A DNA stretch of 7,048 nt from Ignavibacteriales bacterium (GTDB taxonomy: Bacteria; Bacteroidota; Ignavibacteria; UBA10030): NCBI GenBank assembly GCA_016207365.1, contig JACQPU010000165.1, positions 1-7,048 of the forward strand, read 5' to 3'. Below, in pieces: positions 1 through 5,918 of this stretch (within the stretch, counting starts at the first letter, position 1; every line of letters begins with the position of its first letter). The position numbers were made by a program, and so were the translations under genes. The notes under the pieces are model-generated. The model searched no databases and was not told where the DNA came from. It was given only the letters and a program-made list of their open reading frames with translations.

Positions 1-873
1 AAATACGGCGATCGTGTCAACGTCATACAGTTTGGCGAATTCAGCAAGGAATTTTGCGGTGGCACGCACGTTCCTTCCACTGCCGACATCGGTTACTTCA
101 AGTTTCGGTCTGAAGGCAGCGTTTCCAGCGGAACACGTCGCATCGAGGCTGTGACGTCGGACCGCGCAGAGGAACTGCTCGCCCTCCGGGACCGGGAATT
201 CGATGAGCGAACGGCCTACGCCGAAGATCAAAGCACCAATCTCCGCTCAATAATTTCGGAAGCCGCGCAACTCGGCTCAACACTTGGAGGGACGGTGCTG
301 GAAGAGCTGGAACGCTGCGAGACTGATCTCGAAAAAATCAAAAGCCATCGGCGGGTCATTGCAACGGCGGACCTCTCGACGGGATTTACGGATCAGGTCA
401 TTCGCCGCAGGACTTTGGAAGATATCATCCTTGCGCTCGTGGACCTGCGAAAGCAGGTTGAAAGGGAGATTTCCAGACTTCGCGTTCGTTCACTTGCAGC
501 CGACATTGATTCGCTGATTCGGCGGGGTACCCGCTTGAACGGGGCGAGGCTTGTGTCGGCAGAGGTGTCCGTGACATCGATGGATGAGCTGAAGTCGCTG
601 GGAGACAGGCTGAGAGAAAAAATCGGAAGCGGCGTGGGGGTTCTCGCGTCGGTTGTCGACCAGAAGGTTGCCCTCGTATGCGTGGTAACGGACGATCTGA
701 TTACGTCCAGAAAGCTCGAAGCCGGCAAGATTGTCGGCGCCGTGGCGCGGTTAGTCGGGGGCGGCGGAGGCGGAAGGCCTCACATGGCAACAGCAGGCGG
801 CAAGGATATTGCGAAACTCGGAGAAGCCCTGAAGAACACCGAGTCTATCGTACGCTCGTTCCTGAAACAATAA
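1..873 (+). CDS. alaS: Alanyl-tRNA synthetase, C-terminal part (5' truncated by window edge)
   Basis: AlaS charges tRNA-Ala with alanine in the cytoplasm and hydrolyses mischarged Ser/Gly-tRNA. Frame 1 is open from base 1 to the TAA at 871-873, giving 290 residues, roughly the last third of a protein usually near 870 residues. Residues 19-23 read CGGTH, the metal-binding Cys/His motif of the editing (tRNA-SAD) domain. It is followed by the SEG...SG.RRIEAV signature at about 38-51. A helical linker with many charged residues (about 55-165) leads into the DHHA1/C-Ala domain, marked by the glycine-rich GGGGGGRPHMATAGG at about 253-267. The GTG at 151 is an internal codon (Val51 of this fragment), not a start, because family homology continues upstream of it. 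The next gene begins 21 bp after the stop, so cotranscription is likely. The catalytic aminoacylation domain lies outside the window. Confidence 0.97.
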   Translation, partial: KYGDRVNVIQFGEFSKEFCGGTHVPSTADIGYFKFRSEGSVSSGTRRIEAVTSDRAEELLALRDREFDERTAYAEDQSTNLRSIISEAAQLGSTLGGTVLEELERCETDLEKIKSHRRVIATADLSTGFTDQVIRRRTLEDIILALVDLRKQVEREISRLRVRSLAADIDSLIRRGTRLNGARLVSAEVSVTSMDELKSLGDRLREKIGSGVGVLASVVDQKVALVCVVTDDLITSRKLEAGKIVGAVARLVGGGGGGRPHMATAGGKDIAKLGEALKNTESIVRSFLKQ

Positions 874-879
874 TTGTAC

Positions 880-886
880 AGGGGAG
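880..886 (+). promoter_or_regulatory. Shine-Dalgarno site for the GGGP synthase gene
   Basis: AGGGGAG lies 8 nt upstream of the ATG at 895. It decides the start: the in-frame TTG at 874, directly after the alaS stop, has no comparable site and would place the ribosome binding region inside the gene. Confidence 0.8.
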
Positions 887-894
887 AAACCATT

Positions 895-1653
895 ATGACG
901 ACGTTCGAGCGGATGATGCACAGCCGGGATGAACGAGGTGCCGGATACCTGATTCTGATCGATCCGGATAAGATCGAAGAGGCGAAGCTCCCCTTGTTCG
1001 TCCGTAACGCCACCGAAGCCGGCGTGGACGGGTTTCTGGTCGGCGGCAGTCTGATGATGTCTGACGAGTTTGACAAGCATCTTGACGTCATCAAGCGCAG
1101 CACCACGGTACCGGTCATCATTTTCCCAGGAAGTCTATTTCAGGTCTCATCGCTGGCGGATGCGATCCTGTTTCTTGTGCTTATCAGCGGAAGGAATCCG
1201 GAACATCTGATCGGAAACCAGGTTCTGGCCGCGCCGATCGTCCGAAAAATGGGGCTTGAAGCAATTTCGACCGGGTACATGCTGATCGGTACAGGCAAAA
1301 CGACGTCGGCGGAATTCATCAGCAACACGAAACCGATCCCCAGTCACAAACCTGATATCGCAGTGGCGCACGCACTCGCAGCGGAAACCATCGGCATGAA
1401 ATGCCTCTATCTTGATGCCGGCAGCGGGGCCGACGGGGCGGTGCCCGAGGCGATGATCAAAAGCATTGCGGATCGATGTTCACTGCCCATGTTCGTCGGA
1501 GGCGGCATTCGCACCCCGGAAGACGCCGCAGAGCGCATCCGTGCGGGCGCATCATTCCTCGTAACCGGCACAGCTATTGAAGAACGCGACGATCCGCGCT
1601 CAATCCGGAGATTTGCCGAGGCCGTCCACTCCGTCAGAGTGAAAACCACATGA
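895..1653 (+). CDS. Geranylgeranylglyceryl-phosphate synthase family protein (GGGPS/PcrB)
   Basis: This prenyltransferase family joins a polyprenyl diphosphate to sn-glycerol-1-phosphate, the first ether-bond step of archaeal-type lipids. Bacterial members exist in Bacteroidota and, as PcrB, in Firmicutes. From the ATG at 895 the product is 252 residues, a normal length. It reads as a TIM barrel: LILIDPDK near residues 19-26 (family N-terminal strand with acidic metal/phosphate-site residues), GFLVGGSL at 46-53, VPVIIFPGS at 73-80, a Tyr/Leu-Asp-Ala-Gly-Ser-Gly segment at 172-178, and the phosphate-binding loops FVGGGIRTPEDA at 200-211 and FLVTGTAIEE at 221-230. I recall Glu rather than Asp at position 174 in several characterised members, so the Asp may be a conservative variant. 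The stop overlaps gmhA by 4 bp (ATGA). Family assignment is secure; prenyl chain length (C20 or other) cannot be read from sequence alone. Confidence 0.9.
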   Translation: MTTFERMMHSRDERGAGYLILIDPDKIEEAKLPLFVRNATEAGVDGFLVGGSLMMSDEFDKHLDVIKRSTTVPVIIFPGSLFQVSSLADAILFLVLISGRNPEHLIGNQVLAAPIVRKMGLEAISTGYMLIGTGKTTSAEFISNTKPIPSHKPDIAVAHALAAETIGMKCLYLDAGSGADGAVPEAMIKSIADRCSLPMFVGGGIRTPEDAAERIRAGASFLVTGTAIEERDDPRSIRRFAEAVHSVRVKTT

Positions 1654-2237
1654 ACATCTCGCGCCAGAAGTTCATTCTGGATTCCCTCCGGGAAAGCGCC
1701 GAAACCAAACGGCGCATCGCAGAGCGGCTTGCGGACGAGATTTCCGACGCCATTGACATCGTCAAGGACGCTCTCGGAAAGGGCCGAAAGGTTCTGTTGT
1801 GCGGAAATGGGGGCAGTGCCGCGGATGCCCAGCATCTGGCCACCGAAATGGTGATCCGTTTAAGTCCTGTCATCAAACGGCCGGGACTCCCCGCCATTGC
1901 TCTGACGACCGACACCTCAACGCTCACCGCCGGGGCCAATGATATTGGCTATGACAATGTCTTCGCCCGCGCTGTGGAAGCGCTGGGGAACAAGGGCGAC
2001 GTACTCGTCGGCATCAGTACAAGCGGGAAATCGGAAAGTGTAAACCGTGCGCTGAAGAAAGCACGCGAGAAGGGCCTGAAAACCATAGCGTTTCTTGGTA
2101 AGGACGGCGGAGAATCGAAGGGTCTCGCCGATTGCGCCATCGTCGTGCCCTCCGACGATACACAGCGCATACAGGAGGGACACATCACGGTTGGTCACAT
2201 CATCTTCCAGCAGGTTGAGCAAGAATTGTACGGCTGA
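1650..2237 (+). CDS. gmhA: D-sedoheptulose-7-phosphate isomerase (phosphoheptose isomerase)
   Basis: GmhA converts sedoheptulose 7-phosphate to D-glycero-D-manno-heptose 7-phosphate, the first step to the activated heptose used in LPS core or other surface glycans. The 195-residue product is a full-length single SIS-domain protein. It has the CGNGGSAADAQHLATE motif at residues 51-66, with Glu66 in the place of the catalytic glutamate. STSGKSES at 123-130 is the phosphate-binding loop. QEGH at 175-178 supplies His178 in the position of the catalytic histidine of the E. coli enzyme. The first about 45 residues form the usual N-terminal helices. The ATG at 1650 overlaps the upstream TGA (ATGA), implying translational coupling; there is no strong Shine-Dalgarno. 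The later heptose genes (gmhB, hldE) are not in the window. The related SIS protein DiaA is an alternative in other lineages, but the intact catalytic residues favour GmhA. Confidence 0.92.
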   Translation: MNISRQKFILDSLRESAETKRRIAERLADEISDAIDIVKDALGKGRKVLLCGNGGSAADAQHLATEMVIRLSPVIKRPGLPAIALTTDTSTLTAGANDIGYDNVFARAVEALGNKGDVLVGISTSGKSESVNRALKKAREKGLKTIAFLGKDGGESKGLADCAIVVPSDDTQRIQEGHITVGHIIFQQVEQELYG

Positions 2238-2254
2238 GGATCATTGAGCTTCCC

Positions 2255-3667
2255 ATGCCGGCCCGCCGAAAAGACTTCTTCATTCCCTTCCTGGCCGTTT
2301 GTTCGGATATCGCGGCAATTGAAGCGGCATTTCTAATTTCGTATTGGCTCCGCTTCCATTCACCCCTTACGTCAGTTTTCCCCGTTGAGTTGGGGTTCCC
2401 TCCGCTGGAAGCTTACGTCCATGGCTCGCTCTTCGTCATTCCCGCCTGGGTGTTCCTCTTCCAATCCCGCGGCCTCTACCGCCCGCGGCGGACGGTTCAT
2501 TTTTCCGAGGAGTTTTTTCCGATAGTCCGCGTTGTCGTTGTCGGCATGCTCGTCGTGATGGCAGCCGCGTTTTTCTACCGGGCCTTTTCTTTTTCACGAC
2601 TGGTGTTTGCCCTCCTGGCGGTTTCTTCCATTGTGACAATCTCGGTCGGACGGCTGTTCGTGATGAAATTCGAACAATGGTGGTACCGGAAGGGACATGA
2701 TATCAGGGACGTCGTCATTGTAGGATCAAATGAAACCGCGGTCAGAATTTACGAAACGATCACACGTGATCCGTCGCTCGGGTATCGTGTGCACGGATTC
2801 TTTTCTGTGAACGGGCGCGGTTCATTCGAGCACATCGACGCCAAACTCCTTGGCACGATCGATGCCGTCCCCGGTTATGTAAGGGACCACCGCACGGACC
2901 TGATACTGATCGCTCTTCCGTCCGAAGAGCATACCCGCCTCCTCGATCTCATCAGGGAATGCGAGGGTCTGAATACAGGTATGCTCATGGTACCTGACAT
3001 GGTGGAGCTTATGACGAGCCGTGTGCGGGTTACCGAAGTCGAGGGAATTCCGTTCCTCCAGGTACGGGAAGCTGCTTTGTCGACATGGAATCAGATTGTC
3101 AAACGGGCGTTTGACGTCGTTGTCGCGTCAGTGATCCTTCTCGCGACAAGCCCGCTCCTCGTTCTTATTGCCGTTGTCGTCAAGCTCACTTCACCCGGAC
3201 CGGTTTTCTATCTCCAGGAACGCGTCGGGCTCGACGGGAGGACGTTCAAGGTTATCAAGTTCAGAACAATGCGCGCCGATGCCGAGAGAGAGACCGGACC
3301 TGTCTGGGCGAAAAAAGACGACCCGCGCACGACGCTGGCGGGACGATTTCTCCGCCGATTCAGTCTGGATGAACTTCCGCAGTTGTTTAATGTGTTGCGA
3401 GGAGAGATGAGCATTGTGGGGCCACGGCCCGAGCGTCCTCACTTTGTGGAACAATTTCGGGGGCAGATTCCGAAGTACCTCGACCGGCACAGAGTGAAAA
3501 CGGGCATGACCGGTTGGGCTCAGGTGAACGGCCTGCGGGGAAACGCTCCAATCGAAGAGCGCACAAAATACGATGTGTACTACGTGGAGAATTGGTCTCT
3601 GGTGTTCGACCTGAAAATCATCTTCAAGACCCTCAGAGCCGTGTTGTTCGGAAAGGATGCATATTGA
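2255..3667 (+). CDS. Polyprenyl glycosylphosphotransferase (WcaJ/WbaP-type initiating sugar-phosphate transferase)
   Basis: Transfers a sugar 1-phosphate from a nucleotide sugar to undecaprenyl phosphate at the inner membrane, starting assembly of an exopolysaccharide, O-antigen or capsule repeat. The 470 residues match the long form of the family. Hydrophobic segments lie at about 10-33, 55-72, 87-107 and 113-133. A Rossmann-like middle domain follows, with VVIVGSNE at 153-160. A hydrophobic re-entrant helix at about 285-306 begins the catalytic bacterial sugar transferase domain. Catalytic-domain landmarks are KVIKFRTM at 332-339, the Asp372-Glu373 pair in SLDELPQLFNVLRGEMS, VGPRP at 388-392, GMTGWAQVNG at 417-426 and YYVENWS at 442-448. 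It starts 17 bp after gmhA; GAGGA at 2236-2240 is the only Shine-Dalgarno-like site and lies far from the ATG. The sugar (glucose, galactose or other) cannot be decided from sequence. No glycosyltransferase or polymerase gene follows within the window. Confidence 0.93.
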   Translation: MPARRKDFFIPFLAVCSDIAAIEAAFLISYWLRFHSPLTSVFPVELGFPPLEAYVHGSLFVIPAWVFLFQSRGLYRPRRTVHFSEEFFPIVRVVVVGMLVVMAAAFFYRAFSFSRLVFALLAVSSIVTISVGRLFVMKFEQWWYRKGHDIRDVVIVGSNETAVRIYETITRDPSLGYRVHGFFSVNGRGSFEHIDAKLLGTIDAVPGYVRDHRTDLILIALPSEEHTRLLDLIRECEGLNTGMLMVPDMVELMTSRVRVTEVEGIPFLQVREAALSTWNQIVKRAFDVVVASVILLATSPLLVLIAVVVKLTSPGPVFYLQERVGLDGRTFKVIKFRTMRADAERETGPVWAKKDDPRTTLAGRFLRRFSLDELPQLFNVLRGEMSIVGPRPERPHFVEQFRGQIPKYLDRHRVKTGMTGWAQVNGLRGNAPIEERTKYDVYYVENWSLVFDLKIIFKTLRAVLFGKDAY

Positions 3668-3670
3668 GGA

Positions 3671-3698
3671 CGCAGATTTGCGCAGATTAATGCAGATG
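3671..3698 (+). repeat. Short 10-bp-period repeat (three GCAGAT units)
   Basis: GCAGAT starts at 3672, 3682 and 3692, exactly 10 bp apart, with T/A-rich variable spacers. The array lies 4 bp after the stop of the glycosylphosphotransferase gene. It is followed by the palindromes ATGATCAT (3696-3703) and ATGCAT (3702-3707). The surrounding gap 3668-3718 shows no convincing rho-independent terminator. Similar tandem 'cgcagattt' strings occur as dispersed intergenic sequences in some bacterial genomes, by general recollection; whether this is one cannot be decided from a single copy. Confidence 0.6.
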
Positions 3699-3718
3699 AT
3701 CATGCATAGCAAGACCTG

Positions 3719-4012
3719 ATGATTGCTGCAATTCTGCTTGGTTTGCACGTGTGTGCCGGCGTGTACACTTTCTTTTCAAGAAAGAAGAAAGCTGGATGGG
3801 TTGAGGGATCTCTTGCGCTCGCCTTTGTGGGGGTGGTCTTTTCCGTCGGATGGACACTAACGACGATGCTCTCGAGCCTCCTTGTAGGGCCCGAAGGATT
3901 GGCGGAGTGGTTCAATCGCGATACGGTCTCGCTGACATTGCTGACGGTGCTGGAGGGGGTGTTCTACTGGCTTTTGCTTCGGCCGCGGAAGGACACCGCT
4001 ACTGAAGCGTAA
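3719..4012 (+). CDS. Small hypothetical membrane protein (97 aa)
   Basis: I do not recognise a family. The 97 residues look like a real integral membrane protein with three hydrophobic stretches: about 1-19 (short, starting at the initiator), 30-54 and 71-87. A basic loop, SRKKK, at about 20-24 suggests that loop faces the cytoplasm. The C-terminus is short and charged (RPRKDTATEA). The ATG at 3719 has no good Shine-Dalgarno; it overlaps by one base (TGATG) the end of a nine-codon open frame starting at 3690, which may be chance. The gene follows the glycosylphosphotransferase by 51 bp on the same strand, and its last 14 bp overlap the 3' end of the convergent tonB-like gene. A role in the polysaccharide or lipid unit is only positional. 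It could also be a spurious frame, but its amphipathic pattern and lack of a better frame across 3719-3998 support it. Confidence 0.6.
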   Translation: MIAAILLGLHVCAGVYTFFSRKKKAGWVEGSLALAFVGVVFSVGWTLTTMLSSLLVGPEGLAEWFNRDTVSLTLLTVLEGVFYWLLLRPRKDTATEA

Positions 4013-4799
4013 AGAGGAACGTTACAACGCAGCTTTGCTCTTCCTGCGGCTGAGAGGCTCTGAGAGGCTCGAATTTCCAGAAACGCACCTCTTTCATGGC
4101 TGCTTCTTCAAGAGCAGTGTGGGCTTTTTGTGCAGGTTGGGCCAATTTAACCGATCCATCCGGAAGCACAAGGGTAAGAATCTTAATCTGTGCCTCGACA
4201 TTGACGCCCGGCGGATACTTGGGGAGTTCTCCGCTGATTTTCCGTCGCGTTCCCCCCTGTATCCACTGGATTGAAAACGAAACGCCTTTGTCAACGTCCC
4301 CCCCTGCGCCCGGTGAAACGCTCACCGGACCCACCGGTGTTCCCGATACAGGGCCTGGAGGGCCTGTCTGGTCGCGCTCTCCCGTCCCTCGCCCCGTTGC
4401 GGTTTCCCGCTCGCCCACGCCTCCACGATTCACACGCTCCCTTTGAGTTCCTTCCTCTGGCCTCTCAAGCTTTTCCGAGCGAGGAATTCGTACAACATCA
4501 TCCATCGGATCGATCATGTGTCTCTCAGGAAGAATCACAGGCTGTGAAGGCCTGCGCGTTTCTTCCTTAGCCGTACGTTGCACAGTAACTCGCGGCGACG
4601 CTTCAGTCGCTTCAGGGCGGTTTTCGGCTTTCACTACAGGCGCCGGCAGCGAGACCGCCGGCGTACCCCAAATGACCTCGATGAAATCCTGATTCTCAAC
4701 AATCTCGGGTACATTAATAAATACGAGCAAAATGAGAAGGATAGCATGAACCGCAAGCGATGTCACCCATCCGGTCCGTGTTTCAGTGGAGAGGTTCAT
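3999..4799 (-). CDS. tonB: TonB-like energy transducer (TonB C-terminal domain)
   Basis: TonB proteins carry proton-motive energy from ExbB-ExbD across the periplasm to outer-membrane receptors. The 266-residue product has a cytoplasmic stub and one membrane anchor at about 11-30. Ser14 and His18 in SLAVH reproduce the SxxxH arrangement of the E. coli TonB transmembrane segment. The periplasmic linker (about 45-170) has a Pro-containing first part, a strongly Arg/Glu-rich stretch at about 104-143, and a Gly/Pro/Val-rich stretch at 146-168. The C-terminal TonB domain covers about 190-266, with KYPPG at 194-198, VLPDGSVKLA at 211-220, LEEAAMKEVRFWKFEPL at 230-246 and the final strand VVTFLFTLQ. 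The ATG overlaps the exbD stop by one base (TGATG); AGGTG at 4804-4808 is a modest Shine-Dalgarno. The 3' end overlaps the convergent small-protein gene by 14 bp. A TolA-like role is possible, but the C-terminal domain is TonB type. Confidence 0.9.
   Translation of the reverse strand: MNLSTETRTGWVTSLAVHAILLILLVFINVPEIVENQDFIEVIWGTPAVSLPAPVVKAENRPEATEASPRVTVQRTAKEETRRPSQPVILPERHMIDPMDDVVRIPRSEKLERPEEGTQRERVNRGGVGERETATGRGTGERDQTGPPGPVSGTPVGPVSVSPGAGGDVDKGVSFSIQWIQGGTRRKISGELPKYPPGVNVEAQIKILTLVLPDGSVKLAQPAQKAHTALEEAAMKEVRFWKFEPLRASQPQEEQSCVVTFLFTLQ
4050..4070. repeat. Tandem 10-bp direct repeat inside the tonB C-terminal codons
   Basis: The unit TGAGAGGCTC occurs twice in direct tandem at 4051-4060 and 4061-4070, with one more matching base at 4050. 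On the minus strand it encodes the segment around FEPLRASQ. Because 10 is not a multiple of 3, the copies are read in different frames. Gain or loss of one unit would shift the frame of the last about 20 residues. Confidence 0.75.
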
Positions 4800-5200
4800 C
4801 AGACACCTGGCTGCGTCGCGATCAGGAGTCGCTGAGCCCCGACTCCCTTGGCGATATCCATCACCTGCACCGCGCTCTGCAGGCTCACAGATTGATCGGC
4901 CTTGATGATGACCATTTTGTCCGGATCCCTCGTAACCAACGGCGCAAGCCGCGCACCAAGCGCATCCGCGCTGATTTGTTCTGCGTTCAGATAGATTCGT
5001 CCATCCGCTGTCACAGTAATCACAATCTGACTCTGAGACTGTTGCTCAGCGGTTGCCGATTTCGGGAGCTGTACTTTGATGCCCGTTTGAAGAACAAACG
5101 ACGACGAGAGCAGAAAAAAGATCAAAAGGAGGAAGACAATATCCGTCAGCGACGAATAGGAGAAGACCGACAGGGGCTTATGTTGTATAGAGAACTTCAT
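4799..5200 (-). CDS. exbD: ExbD/TolR family proton-channel subunit
   Basis: ExbD sits with its single helix inside the ExbB pentamer and helps couple proton flow to TonB. The 133 residues are a usual length. A short cytoplasmic N-terminus is followed by a transmembrane helix at about 18-37. Asp20, in SLTDIVFLLLIFFLL, is in the place of the essential membrane aspartate of ExbD/TolR. The periplasmic domain (about 42-133) begins with IKVQLPKS and includes VTADGRIYLN at 63-72, DKMVIIKADQSV at 94-105 and VMDIAKGVGAQRLLIATQP at 113-131, all family landmarks. The start ATG overlaps the exbB stop by 4 bp (ATGA), and the stop overlaps the tonB start by 1 bp, so the three subunits are probably made by coupled translation. 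Sequence cannot separate ExbD from TolR; the TonB-like neighbour favours ExbD. Confidence 0.93.
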   Translation of the reverse strand: MKFSIQHKPLSVFSYSSLTDIVFLLLIFFLLSSSFVLQTGIKVQLPKSATAEQQSQSQIVITVTADGRIYLNAEQISADALGARLAPLVTRDPDKMVIIKADQSVSLQSAVQVMDIAKGVGAQRLLIATQPGV

Positions 5201-5913
5201 CGATCGGGTTTCCGCTGGAAGTATTCGTCCGACGGCGCGCTGCTCTTCCGCCGCGGCGCTTCCTTCTCCGGCTCAGTGTCGAGCTGACCTGAGACCACGA
5301 GATCAAGGAATTCCTCGGACCCGTTTTCCATTTCGTATACAAACCGGCCCACGCGGTTCACGAAGTAGTTGTAGAAACCATAGGCAACAATGCCTACAAG
5401 GAGACCGAACGCAGTCGTCAGCAGCGCTTCCCAGATGCCACCTGCAAGATCGCCCGGATTCACCGCGCCGCCGCGCTCCTGGATGGTGCGGAACGCGCCA
5501 ATCATGCCCGTGACGGTACCGAGAAATCCAAGCAGAGGGGCAATCCCCGCGATGGAGGCAAGGATTCCAAGCCTGTGTTCGAGCTTAAACGTCTCTTCCT
5601 TCCCGGCATTCTCAATTGCTTCACGGATTCGATCGTGGCCCTCGGGAAATTTCGTGAGCCCTTTCCTGAGAATATTCGCCAGGGGGGCGCTACTGCGCGA
5701 GCAGAAGTTGATCCCTTCCATGATGTTGCCCCGCTGGAGGACGCTGCGCAGTTTGAGCATGAACTGGCCCGCATCGATTGCCGATTTCCTCAGGATTAGA
5801 AAACGCTCGACAACAATCACAAGGGCGATGATAGAACAAAAAAGGATGGGATACATGAGAATCCCACCCTTAAGAAACAAATCAAGGAGGTTGGCCGTCT
5901 CGTTATTGGTCAT
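5197..5913 (-). CDS. exbB: ExbB/TolQ/MotA family proton-channel protein
   Basis: ExbB forms the pentameric inner-membrane ring that, with ExbD, converts proton flow to mechanical work. The 238 residues show three hydrophobic segments: about 17-40 (ending in VERFLILRK, typical of the first helix), 116-141 and 158-183. The MotA/TolQ/ExbB signature is clear as APLLGFLGTVTGMIGAF at 125-141, with channel-facing Thr133/Thr135, and as GIWEALLTTAFGLLVGI at 159-175, with Glu162 and Thr167. The cytoplasmic domain lies between helices 1 and 2. The C-terminal tail (about 195-238) is charged and rich in Glu, Lys and Arg, slightly longer than the minimal family. The start is 5 bp after the SPOR gene stop and lacks its own strong Shine-Dalgarno, implying reinitiation. 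The stop overlaps exbD by 4 bp. TolQ is the alternative name. Confidence 0.94.
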   Translation of the reverse strand: MTNNETANLLDLFLKGGILMYPILFCSIIALVIVVERFLILRKSAIDAGQFMLKLRSVLQRGNIMEGINFCSRSSAPLANILRKGLTKFPEGHDRIREAIENAGKEETFKLEHRLGILASIAGIAPLLGFLGTVTGMIGAFRTIQERGGAVNPGDLAGGIWEALLTTAFGLLVGIVAYGFYNYFVNRVGRFVYEMENGSEEFLDLVVSGQLDTEPEKEAPRRKSSAPSDEYFQRKPDR

Positions 5914-5918
5914 CGTTG

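Noticed and set aside
757..798. Run of glycines near the AlaS C-terminus as an unusual low-complexity insert
   Set aside because: GGGGGGRPHMATAGG is the ordinary DHHA1 motif of AlaS, so it is expected.
151..873. GTG at 151 as the start of a separate 240-residue gene
   Set aside because: The same frame is open to base 1, and the upstream 50 codons hold the CGGTH and RRIEA motifs of AlaS, so the GTG is internal.
3690..3707. Possible hairpin ATGCA/TGCAT after the glycosylphosphotransferase gene
   Set aside because: The stem is only 5 bp, AT-rich, with an 8-base loop and no T-tract, so it is not a credible terminator.
3191..3748. 185-codon minus-strand open frame opposite the glycosylphosphotransferase catalytic domain
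   Set aside because: It lies opposite highly conserved catalytic codons of a certain gene, shows no domain-like pattern, and its first residues come from the GCAGAT repeat.
4760..5287. 175-codon plus-strand open frame across exbD
   Set aside because: It is antisense to a clear exbD and the ends of exbB and tonB; its product is Arg/His-rich with no family pattern.
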